Of a stretch of DNA of 64,000 bases, positions 35,823-46,212 are shown in pieces; the stretch's first letter is position 1; each line of letters begins with the position of its first letter. Location: the NCBI GenBank assembly GCA_914767715.1, contig OU612065.1, forward strand, positions 40,114,001 through 40,178,000, in the 5' to 3' direction. A program made the translations under genes and the position numbers. Below the pieces are notes generated by a model. That model saw only the letters and a list, made by a program, of their open reading frames with translations. It had not been told where the DNA came from and did not search any database. The stretch is from Membranipora membranacea (taxonomy: Eukaryota > Bryozoa > Gymnolaemata > Cheilostomatida > Membraniporidae).

Positions 35823-36214
35823 TTTTACTAAATTTTGAATTTGAATATGGTAATACACCTGTAATTGGGTGAAGGTCAACTTGTTGCACCCATCCTCCAA
35901 AATAAAATGATTAGTATGCTGATGACAAATGAGGCTGTAGCCAATTCAAAAGCACTGCTATCAGTGATATTGAACCCTGTTAATATTTTCAGGTGTATTT
36001 GCAATGGAAATCTATTGAATTAAAGTTTGAAAATCTTTTTGCAAAATCATTTTTGGAAGATCAATGCATACGGATTGGCTAATGTAAATTAGACCGGAAA
36101 TGTGTGCAAAATGCAATGGTCTTATATATGGGGCCACTAAAAAATTCTGACAACCGTTTTTCAACCCATAGTCACCAATATGGAAGACCAGGAGCATACC
36201 ATCATTTTGAGTGG
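35823..36214. other. Short unassigned intron stretch
   Basis: Between the transposase fragment and the LTR element target site. Nothing recognised. Confidence 0.5.
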
Positions 36215-36219
36215 TCTGG

Positions 36220-37278
36220 TGTGGTACGGGAAATCTCGAAAGGGTGGAACACCTGGCCGTTACCTGGCTAGGGTTTGGTTTTCAGGCTAACGGTATCTAG
36301 CGAAACAAACTCACCATGAATGAGCCGAGAGAGGATAACTCCTGGGTAGAGAATTCCTGGATAGCTATCTTCAGCCTAGAGAGGGTCGTACTGGTGGCAA
36401 AGCCAACCTAGCAGAGCTGTTTACTGAGGGTCGTACTGGTGGCAAAGCCAACCTAGCAGAGCTGTTTACTGAGGGTCGTACTGGTGGCAAAGCCAACCTA
36501 GCAGAGCTGTTTACTGAGGGTCGTACTGGTGGCAAAGCCAACCTAGCAGAGCTGTTTACTGAGGGTCGTACTGGTGGCAAAGCCAACCTAGCAGAGCTGT
36601 TTACTGAGGGTCGTACTGGTGGCAAAGCCAACCTAGCAGAGCTGTTTACTGAGGGTCGTACTGGTGGCAAAGCCAACCTAGCAGAGCTGGTGTCTCGAGT
36701 AGCTTACAAGCGGAGCTTGTAGCGGGTGCATTTATATCTGATAGTGTACGTTGCGAAGCGGGATGTACCCTGACCTTGCCCTCTGAGCAGATTACACGGG
36801 ACGCACCCGGAACCTGGACTGTGTAGCCTTAGCTATATGAGGTGTATTGACTATATATTCAGACCGGACACTGAAACGCACTTGCTGGGAGTAATATTGG
36901 AAATGCGACAGACTGTCTGTGATAATACTGTAAGACGGTGCAGCCGTCTTAATATTGAGTTCCATGTCGATAATTGCTAAGATTAAATGTGTATAGAATA
37001 TATATTTATGATGTCCGTGAGATTGCTTCTGCAATAAATATATATATGTTGAAGCCGTCTACATGATATTGATAATATAATATGTTCCAGTTTAAATCAG
37101 GGTAGATAACCCTTTTCACATCAGAATGACTCTGTTTGACTTTGAATATTCTATATTTAGAATATTCAAAATAAGTAGGCATGATACATCCATTATAATA
37201 GCAGACAGCAAGAGTTGTCCCCTCAATAATGCGTGTTACTGGGCTCGCTACATTATTTATAGCCTCAAAACTACCTCA
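36220..37278 (-). repeat. 3' LTR (1059 bp)
   Basis: Matches 43644-44567. It contains seven copies of a 45-bp tandem unit (gagggtcgtactggtggc...) between about 36374 and 36690, against four in the other LTR. That gives exactly the 135-bp length difference. Confidence 0.95.
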
Positions 37279-37583
37279 GTTGCCTCAATATAAAATTATG
37301 TGTGAAACACATCATATTTTATTTTAATGCCCAGCAGATAAGAACTTTGGCTATCATAAACTACCAATTCCATTACTGTGGCTCTGTACATGCTGAAGTG
37401 AATCCTGTGGGTCACTGGTCTGGTGGGAATTGATAATAACTAAGGTGAGTAATATTTTCTATGTGTCATGTGTTCAGCAACACATTTGAATGACTGACAG
37501 AGAGATAGATAGTCATAGCCTAATAATCTAAGGATAAATAGCCATGAATGTATAGTAATATATATAGATATGTTCAACTCAGT

Positions 37584-40500
37584 CTAGTCCATGAAATAAT
37601 CTTGATACCTTGAAGGCAGCCTCCTTTCTCTCCTTCTTCCAACACTTACAGCAGGCCCATCAGGGTGACTAGTATTGTGTGATTGAGAAGTGTTGTTTTG
37701 ACCTAAGTCAGGAGGAATGCTATCGTCTGACCCATCAGGCTGTATGATAGGCTTTGGGGACACCATATTGTCGTAAGTATATCTATCTTGGGTTGTAGTT
37801 GTAGTCATGAAGTCATCACCCAGATCATCTGGATCTAGGATAAGATCATCATCTGATTGGTCCATCCCATGCTGAGACATGAAGTCACCCAGGTCAGGTT
37901 CAACTTCAGTCGGGTTAGGACTATATAATTTCAATCTGCTGTGATTCTCTATCACCTCCTTTCCCTTCTCTGATAGTACATAGGTGTCAAAATCTAGTAC
38001 TTTAATGATAGAGTGAGGTCCACTAAATTTTGTTTCCATCTTGGAGGGATTTATCTTTTTGACCAACACTCTATCACCGACCTTTAGAGGGGTGTGTATC
38101 AAGTGGTCATAACCCTCCATTTGTATGTTTGGGGCCCCCAGACACTTGCTGTAAACATACTTTATCTTTTCATTTAGCTTCCGTACGTAATCTGTTACCG
38201 GTATATTGTCACCTGGAGGACAGAGCACAGCTGGAAGTCTCACCTCTCTGCCTAACATAACCATGTTCGGGGAGAACCCTGTAGCAGAGTGAGGAGTGGC
38301 TCTGTAGGCGGACATTACCGTATCTAGGAGATCATCCCACTCTAGTTGGGTATGCTCCACACAGGTACGTAACTGCGATGTAACCGTCCCAATCACTCGT
38401 TCGGCATAGGAGTTACCCATTGGGTGATACCTTGCCGAGAATGTTTGTTTACACTGGCCCAGATTGCTCAGCTCTTTCATCAGCTCAGAGATGAAGGCGC
38501 TGCCACGGTCCGAATGCAGTACTCGGCTATAGCCAAAATTGGCAAACAGGCCCTTGTATAAACTTTTAGCACAGGACTCAGCATCAGGTTGGGCAAGAGG
38601 ATATGCCTCTGCCCAACGAGAAAAGTGCTCGACGGCCATTAATATATATGTATTTTCATTCGTTGTCCGTTGTAGGGGACCAATGAAATCAAGGCTCACC
38701 TGATCCATAATGGTCCCTACTACTAGATTCCGATGGTTGACACGGTTTCTAGTCAATTTACTCATTTGGCAACTGGTACATGATTTAACAAACAATCTGA
38801 TATCAGACTGCATGTCATGCCAGTAATAATATAATCTGAGCCTTGACTCCGTCCTGTCCATGCCACTGTGATCCATCTCATGGAACGATTTTATCAGCTT
38901 TGCCTGGTAATATTCCGGCACCAAAATTTTATCTTCGTTCTCAGGATGAGTTGTGATCTGGAATTTCATTGAGGGCATTTTACCAATATAGAATCGAGTA
39001 ATTCGAGGTAAATGCTTGCAGTTCTTATGTGATATGCTTTTATTCTCTTTTAGACTCTGAATGATAGGCATGAGATGTGGATCTTCAGCTTGAGCCAGCA
39101 CTAGTTCATCCGTGGATAGACCAACGGAGAAGTCAACTGACCGGACTGTGAAACCACATTCATCCTCAGGTTCCTCACTGAGAGGTTGCTGCGATGCTGA
39201 AGGGAGTCGAGATAAAGCATCAGCATTAGAGTGCTGGCGACCTGGTCTATGAATCACATCGAATTTATATGGTCCCAGGACCTCCAACCATCTGGCTAGA
39301 ATACCCTGTGGATTCTTGAGATTGTGTAACCATATCAGAGAGTGATGGTCAACCCGACATACAAACTCTGACCCATACAGGTATGTATGGAAATGTCTTA
39401 CGGCAGACACTAGTGCTAGCATTTCCTGTTTAGTCACTGGATATTTCTTTTGACTATCTGAGAGTCTTTTACTAAAGAAAGCAATGGGTTTTTCATCCCC
39501 ATCCTTATCAATCTGAGCCAGTACAGCTCCCATAGCTTCACCACTACAGTCAGTGTCCAAAATGAAAGGTATTGTCCAGTCTGGGAATGACAGAGATGTG
39601 AAACTCGCTAAACTGTCCTTTAATGTCTGGAATGCATTTTGGCATTCCTCATTCCACGCAAGTTTCCTTGACTGGTTTTTCTTTTTCAACAGGTCGAACA
39701 GAGGGACAGCAATCTCTGCAAACCTCTCCACAAACTTCCTGTAATACCCTGTGAGACCAAGGAAACTTCTCAGCTCTTTAATGCAGGTAGGAGTGGACAC
39801 TTCCTGAATTGCCTTTACTTTGGCTGGGTCTGTATGAATACCATCCTGATTAACGATATGGCCCAAAAACTCAACTTCCTGTTTGAGTAAATGTGTCTTA
39901 GACACTTTGATTTTTAGATTGGCTTTTTGCAGCCGCTCTAACATGGTATCCAACCTGGTCAGATGTGTTTCTTCATCTGAACTGAAGACAATTATGTCGT
40001 CCAGATACACTAGTAGTGATTGCCATTGCAATCCTTGTAACCCTCACTATCAACCTTTCGAAGGTGGCTGGAGCACCACACAATCCCATACCGAGTACAC
40101 GCCATGTATAGACTCCGCTTTTGGTGCAAAAAGCTACCATTTCCTTAGCGTCAGGGCTTAAGGAGCACTGCCAATAACCAGATAAAAGGTCAAATGTGCT
40201 AAAAAGAGTTGAACCTCTCAGTGCCTCTAGTGAGTCGTCAATACGTGGTAGGGGTTGTGATGGAATATAAGTTGCTTTATTTAGCTTGCGGTAGTCCTGG
40301 ACAAACCGACTGGTTCCATCTTTCTTAGCTATCAGTAGAACAGGAGCACTATATGGTGACACTGTACGTTCAATGATGCCCTTTTTCAATAGTTCATCTA
40401 CATGCTTTTCTATTTCTAGGTTAGCATGATATCCTACTCTATATGGAGGAAGCCTGATTGGTTGGGTGCCAGGTTTGAGCGTGATTTCATGAGGAACCAG

Positions 40501-42257
40501 ATCACAATAACCCATGTCATATGCATCCTTGGAAAACACATCCTGATATTTGACGAGGAGTTGTCTCATCTTTGACTTACTGTCAACTGAGATATATTCA
40601 GGTAAGGTGTCGAATAGGGGTTTGACATGGTCTGGCAAGACCGATTCTGAGTCAATGGTGACATCACAATTCTGGATGGTTGTGCCATTCCAGTCTAGTA
40701 CCTCAGGTTCATGTATGTCAATAATGTTTCCATCAGTGAGGAAAGCTATTGGGGTGTCTTGGGCAATGTGGATGGCTTCTGCGGTTATGTTGGCAACTCT
40801 GAGTACCAAACACTCTTTCACGTAGCATCTTGATGCAATTAGATTGTACGAATCGACTACTCTGAAGTTTGGCTCTATGAGTCCTCCGCCTTCTATGGTG
40901 GTGTGAGCATACATAGGTATAACTCTTTCTGAGTAGGCCTCAATGGTCACTGACCGAGCTGAGTAGCATGCACACGCTAGCCTGTCACCACTACTGTTCC
41001 CTAGAGGTATAGATTGCTGTAGCATTCTGAGGTTCATTTCATTGAGGTCCAGTACACATCCAAATGCCACCAGAAAATCCATACCAATGAAACCATTTTC
41101 AGTAATGTCAGCCACCTCAATAAGTCCTGCAAGTTTTCACTGCCCAACTTGACATTCACCTCATGCTTGCCATAACAATATATAGGACTGCCAGTTGCAG
41201 TTTTACCCGTTGATTTTCCAGGTTCACACTGACCATCTAGGATACCTAGCTTGATAGCATGTACTTTACTCAATATGGAGGTGGTAGCACCCGTGTCAAG
41301 CAAAAACACAGTTTTGTACCCATTTACCTCCACCGGTACATAAGGTGAGTATAAATCTGATCGACCTATTCTTCTTACATCGATTAATTGATCATCAGAA
41401 GGATCTGATTGCTGATATGGTAATACTTCTAATAATAAGTTCAGAGTTGTCTCCTCTTTTTCAAGAGGTAAACCTGATGCATGTAAATCAATCTTATCTG
41501 GTATAACATAACCTGGAGTTGGACCTGTGTTGCTAGACTCCAATTCAAATTCTGCTAGCTTAGATCCCATCTCACTAACCATAGCAATGGCCGGTTCAAT
41601 GTTTACTTTGTCAGACTGAGCGTGCTGCTGAACTACTGGGTTATCCATATCAGGATCCACTAATCGACTACTGGAAGAGTCGTTCATACTGGGTACATGA
41701 AATCTGGTGACCTTTGCAGGACCACTATAAGGCAAAGTGAGTACCTGTATTACTCTTTTAACAATATTAGTAGGTTTCACTGAGGTGACCTCAAACATAT
41801 CAGTTTTTGTCACTTCGTAGCCTTTTTGAGACAATAACTCTGCGGAAGGTAATTCACTCTTATCTGGTATAACATAACCTGGAGATGGACCTGTGTTGCT
41901 AGACTCCAATTCTAATTCTGCTAGCTTAGATCCCATCTCACTAACCATAGCAATGGCCGGTTCAATGTTTACCTTTTCAGACTGAGCTCTCTGCTGAGAT
42001 ACTGAAGTACCAAGACCATGATCAACTAATCGAGTCTTTGAAGTATCATGTATACTAGGAATACAGAACTGTGTGACCTTTGCTGGTTCACTATATGGCA
42101 AGGTGAGTACCTGTATAACTCTTCTAACAATATTAGCAGGTTTCAGAGAGGTGACCTCAGACATATCAGTCTTTGTCACATCATAGCCATGTTGATACAA
42201 TAATTCCTTTGTTGGCTTTTCAGACAGTTTATGTTTCTGAGTCCCATTCCCTATCAC
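37584..42257 (-). pseudogene. pol: Ty3/gypsy pro-pol: linker, protease, RT, RNase H, integrase (frameshifted)
   Basis: Read right to left, three open segments cover the polyprotein: 42257-41034, 41115-39973 and 40031-37584. The first overlaps the gag end in a different frame, as expected for frameshift expression. It holds a duplicated ~122-residue linker and then protease (FLLDTGATTS). The second has RT (DYRKLNKATY, FSTFDLLSGYWQ, GLCGAPATFERL). The third resumes at YLDDIIVF and carries RNase H (LDTDCSGEAMGAVL), an HHCC zinc site (HEMDHSGMD..CTSCQ) and integrase with SLDFIGP, HSDRGSAF and YAERVIG (DDE), then a tail. The frame breaks near 41110-41130 and 40000-40020, the latter between RT motifs B and C, leave this copy without an intact RT. 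It cannot move by itself unless the breaks are sequencing errors. Confidence 0.9.
41493..42224 (-). repeat. Tandemly duplicated 366-bp coding module
   Basis: Two in-frame copies with a 366-bp (122-codon) period sit between gag and protease. Shared motifs are GYxVTKTDM, RVIQVLTLPYS, PAIAMVSEMGSKLAE and SSNTGP.PGYVIPDK. The function of the module is unknown to me. Confidence 0.88.
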
Positions 42258-43555
42258 TGCCTGATTGATTGTCCGGGAATGGGCAACCCGTTTCCCTGGC
42301 GGTCACACCTGTTATCAAAGTGGGGGCCTCCACAGTGTCGACAAGGCTGACACACATATGGCATATGAGCCGCACCACAGTGTTTACACGGTCGTGTTAT
42401 TCTTGGTTGAGTACCAGCGGTTGGGATAGTAGGTGATACATTCTTTTGCTCTATTGTAGACAGTGCCACAACTGGCGAGGATCTAGGAGGCTGAGATATT
42501 TGACTCTGATTACGCCTGAAGGGCGAGTCATGACCGTACCATACATCATGGATGGCAGCTCTCTGTACGGCCTCCTCAAGAGTTTTCGGGCACTCCCGAT
42601 TCAGCTCATATTTGATATGGACACTGGGCAAGGAGCGAATGAAATTACTGATGGTAATTTTCTCCCTTGTAAATTTGTCACAGTCATGATAGACAACTTC
42701 TACCATCTTCCTTATGTCATTGGCTAGGTCGGAGATAGACTCATGCTGCCCCTTTTTCCGGCTATCTAGCAACACTGTATATTTTTGCACCAATAAATGG
42801 TTACCATATCTGTTCTCTAATTTTTCAAATACTGTCCTGGAATGTGAGACCTGCTCATAGAGGATACACTCTTTAGCAGCACCAATTAGGCACTGTTTAA
42901 GCCATAGAGTGATGATCTTCTCATCCTCCCAGCCGTTTAGCTCCACACATTCAGCAAACAACAGTTTGAATACGGTGAGATCACCAGAACCATCAAACTT
43001 AGGCAAGTCGCCAAGTGGTTTACAAGCTCTGGCTCTTCTTGGCAGGTCAACAACTGGAATTTCACATGGCCGTCTCCTAGGAGCAGGCACAGGACGCTGA
43101 CTTGCAGAACTAGGTGCAAGAGTCTGATAAACGGTGTCAGGCTCTCTATGTATAGGCGATGACTGATGCTGATGGTCAGCACTAGCTAACCCATATACTA
43201 TGGATGACAGGTCAGTCATCCGTCTATCCATGTATTCCTGTATTTCTTTTGTATGTGCCTTATTTCTTTCCATGGCCGCCATCATCTCGCCATGATTCCG
43301 CTCAATGGAAGCTGATAAATTGGCTGACAGGTCCGTCAAACTGACAGTAGTGGATTGTTCGAATAAGCGACCTGGCTGAGGGCGGGTATCGTTAGCACCT
43401 TGCCTCTGCCCAGCAAGCTTATGACTAGGTATCTGAACCTGTTCAGTTCTTTCCAGAGCTGAGGCAAGCCAAGCGGGCTGTGATCTTCTAGTAGTCTGAG
43501 TTCTTGGCCGTGCTGACTGGCCTTGAGCAACTGGTGGATCTGTATTTGATGCCAT
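42254..43555 (-). CDS. gag: Ty3/gypsy Gag
   Basis: Starting at ATG 43555 (context aacaATGG) the frame encodes about 433 residues. The open frame extends upstream over the primer-binding site but has no ATG there. The N-terminal third is Gln/Pro/Ser-rich, followed by a coiled segment and a capsid-like retrotransposon gag domain (LPKFDGSGDLTVFKLLFAECV ends just before the conserved W). At the C terminus lie two CX2CX3HX4C zinc knuckles (CKHCGAAHMPYVC and CRHCGGPHFDNRC). Gag forms the virus-like particle and packages RNA. The frame is intact, unlike pol. Confidence 0.87.
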   Translation of the reverse strand: MASNTDPPVAQGQSARPRTQTTRRSQPAWLASALERTEQVQIPSHKLAGQRQGANDTRPQPGRLFEQSTTVSLTDLSANLSASIERNHGEMMAAMERNKAHTKEIQEYMDRRMTDLSSIVYGLASADHQHQSSPIHREPDTVYQTLAPSSASQRPVPAPRRRPCEIPVVDLPRRARACKPLGDLPKFDGSGDLTVFKLLFAECVELNGWEDEKIITLWLKQCLIGAAKECILYEQVSHSRTVFEKLENRYGNHLLVQKYTVLLDSRKKGQHESISDLANDIRKMVEVVYHDCDKFTREKITISNFIRSLPSVHIKYELNRECPKTLEEAVQRAAIHDVWYGHDSPFRRNQSQISQPPRSSPVVALSTIEQKNVSPTIPTAGTQPRITRPCKHCGAAHMPYVCQPCRHCGGPHFDNRCDRQGNGLPIPGQSIRQ

Positions 43556-43620
43556 TGTTTGTTTGCTTTTAGATTTTGCTGAGTCCGCACCAACGATAAC
43601 CTCCGTACCTTTGTAATTAT

Positions 43621-43638
43621 GCCCACCCGAGGACGCCA
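43621..43638 (-). promoter_or_regulatory. Primer-binding site
   Basis: On the element strand TGGCGTCCTCGGGTGGGC begins five bases after the 5' LTR. TGG is the complement of tRNA CCA. The priming tRNA was not identified. Confidence 0.6.
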
Positions 43639-43643
43639 AAGGC

Positions 43644-44567
43644 TGTGGTACGGGAAATCTCGAAAGGGTGGAACACCTGGCCGTTACCTGGCTAGGGTTT
43701 GGTTTTCAGGCTAACGGTATCTAGCGAAACAAACTCACCATGAATGAGCCGAGAGAGGATAACTCCTGGGTAGAGAATTCCTGGATAGCTATCTTCAGCC
43801 TAGAGAGGGTCGTACTGGTGGCAAAGCCAACCTAGCAGAGCTGTTTACTGAGGGTCGTACTGGTGGCAAAGCCAACCTAGCAGAGCTGTTTACTGAGGGT
43901 CGTACTGGTGGCAAAGCCAACCTAGCAGAGCTGTTTACTGAGGGTCGTACTGGTGGGAAAGCCTACCTAGCAGAGCTGGTGTCTCGAGTAGCTTACAAGC
44001 GGAGCTTGTAGCGGGTGCATTTATATCTGATAGTGTACGTTGCGAAGCGGGATGTACCCTGACCTTGCCCTCTGAGCAGATTACACGGGACGCTACCGGA
44101 ACCTGGACTGTGTAGCCTTAGCTATATGAGGTGTATTGACTATATATTCAGACCGGACACTGAAACGCACTTGCTGGGAGTAATATTGGAAATGCGATAG
44201 ACTGTCTGTGATAATACTGTAAGACGGTGCAGCCGTCTTAATATTGAGTTCCATGTCGATAATTGCTAAGATTAAATGTGTATAGAATATATATTTATGA
44301 TGTCCGTGAGATTGCTTCTGCAATAAATATATATATGTTGAAGCCGTCTACATGATATTGATAATATAATATGTTCCAGTTTAAATCAGGGTAGATAACC
44401 CTTTTCACATCAGAATGACTCTGTTTGACTTTGAATATTCTATATTTAGAATATTCAAAATTAGTAGGCATGATACATCCATTATAATAGCAGACAGCAA
44501 GAGTTGTCCCCTCAATAATGCGTGTTACTGGGCTCGCTACATTATTTATAGCCTCAAAACTACCTCA
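43644..44567 (-). repeat. 5' LTR (924 bp)
   Basis: Promoter-side LTR for the minus-strand element. It carries four 45-bp tandem units (about 43808-43980), the last with two substitutions not seen in the other LTR. Confidence 0.95.
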
Positions 44568-44572
44568 TCTGG

Positions 44573-45301
44573 TTAAAGAATTGAAAGAACCTGAAGCAGG
44601 CCTATTGAGGTGACAAGTCAACATAGTTTGCATGTAAAGCAATGGGGAAATAAATAGAGGTGTTGGACCTATACAGGATATGGATAAAACAGGATGTGTT
44701 CACTGAGCATGTGTAGGATGAACAGCCAATCACAAAGCATCATAAACATTATCACATGGTGTGCTTTCACTTCAGAGATTAAGATTTTAAAGTGGAAGAA
44801 TTAGCAATAAGGAAATGAATGATACAAACCCGGTGGCAGCTGAAAATTGATTTTGTGAATTTTTCTTGGCACTGGTAGTGCACACTTTGAATGAGCTTTT
44901 GACCATGTTATAGTTGTTTTACAAGCTTTTAATGTTGATATTCCTTTTCTACACATATTCTTTTACTATAAAAGTTGTATTTCTCTAAATTGAAATTAAG
45001 AAATTTTTTTCCAAAATTAACCACTCCTACCTTAAAGGGCACAAGCTCTGCTTCAGCCCAATTGAAACTAAGCTTTTAGATTGGAATGAGTATTCTTGAG
45101 TTTGTAATGCTGGCTTACTCCTAAGTTTATCATTTTACACATCTGTATATACGTCGGCATTGGTGCAATTGGCTCTTCAAATTAATTGTTGAAATTGTGA
45201 AATAAGAAACAACAGAGTTTTTGATACATTTTAACTTGGTAGATGCTCTCCTTTTGGAGCCCTTCTTCATTTTATAAGTTTTCGTTTTCTGAATTTTCAA
45301 G
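44573..45301 (+). other. Caspase copy 2 intron, 3' end
   Basis: About 0.7 kb of AT-rich sequence ending in the acceptor ttttcaag before the active-site exon. No repeat recognised. Confidence 0.5.
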
Positions 45302-46212
45302 GTGATTTTGAACCAGTCTTGCCAAGGGAAAAATGACCCGAACCAGGAGGTTGATATAAGGTTGAACCCATTGGATGGCAAGAAAAAGACAGACAGCCAG
45401 GCCAAGGTTTGCACCACAGACGGACCCAATGGAAATGGTGCTTCAGCAAATGGCAACACAACCGATGCTCTGGGGATACCAAAGTTTGATGATGATAAAC
45501 CGAGTCAAATTATTGTGAAGCGGGCTAACACCGCTGTGTTGAGCGCAACCCCTCCTAGCTTCGCAGCCTTCCGGCAGCTTTTCCTCTTCTTCATGGCCCA
45601 ACAACTCCGACAGGCCGACGGGAAAACTACGCTAGAGAGTATGGTCAACTCTTGTTCCAGGATGATGTCCCAACAGACTGATGTAGCTCAGAGAGCACAG
45701 GCTCCATCGATACAGAGTGTGATGAGAAATGATCTCGTATTACCCAGAGCCTTGATGTATGACAGACAAGTTGAAAGACCAGGTAATCACAATTTAGTTA
45801 TTGCGGGGTAAGATACAGCGCTGCTCTTCAAGCGAATGTATACAACATGAGGTGTCTTGTAAAATATTGGTATCCAATTCCAATTATATAACAGTGTGAT
45901 GGATTCTTGAATGGTTGAAATGCAGCATTTGGAGTTCCAGAATATTTGGGATTGCTACAACCATGAATTTAGTAACTGTTGAGCCTAGTTCCACCTTGCT
46001 CTTGGTTGCATAGCTTTTTTCAATTTCAAGCGCATTCACAATTATAAACATGCTTGCCAACTGAACTCCACTTCCATTGCAAATAAATATCCGTGATGAC
46101 CTTACTTCAGTGAATAACATAAAACATTTTATTTTTAGGACTCCTAAGAAGATGGTTCGCTACTGGGAATGTCATTACGGGCGCATTTAACGATGTCGTC
46201 ACAAACAGATGA

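Larger units (their letters stand above)
36215..44572 (-). mobile_element. Ty3/gypsy LTR retrotransposon, nearly complete
   Basis: Element 36220-44567 is flanked by the 5-bp target duplication tctgg (36215-36219 and 44568-44572). In element orientation the 5' LTR is 44567-43644 and the 3' LTR 37278-36220. LTRs start TG and end CA. Between them on the minus strand lie a primer-binding site, gag, protease, RT, RNase H and integrase in Ty3/gypsy order. LTRs differ by about six substitutions over 924 shared bases plus a 135-bp repeat-number difference, so insertion is recent. The coding part is nevertheless broken by frameshifts. No envelope-like frame is seen. Confidence 0.93.
28438..46212 (+). 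pseudogene. Caspase copy 2 (frameshifted, 16-kb intron)
   Basis: Exons 28438-29246, 45302-45782 and 46139-46212 correspond one to one with the intact caspase. Exons 2 and 3 have identical lengths (481 and 74 nt) and keep the QSCQG active-site Cys, the SATPP..AAFR p10 block and the final LLRRWF segment. Exon 1 is 809 nt against 807: two extra bases near 28937-28945 shift the frame between the prodomain and the catalytic His region. The SHG motif survives in another frame. Intron 1 runs 29247-45301 (copy 1: 1084 bp) and is filled with transposons. Read as it stands, the product stops at 29019, before the active site. A short prodomain-only protein could still be made; that is inference. Confidence 0.85.

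Noticed and set aside
36371-36676. Minus-strand ORF repeating ALPPVRPSVNSSAR
   Set aside because: It is the 45-bp LTR minisatellite read in one frame; the period is divisible by 3, so it stays open by construction.
36374-36690. CRISPR-like regular repeats
   Set aside because: Identical 45-bp units directly adjoin with no spacers, inside an LTR of a eukaryotic retrotransposon.
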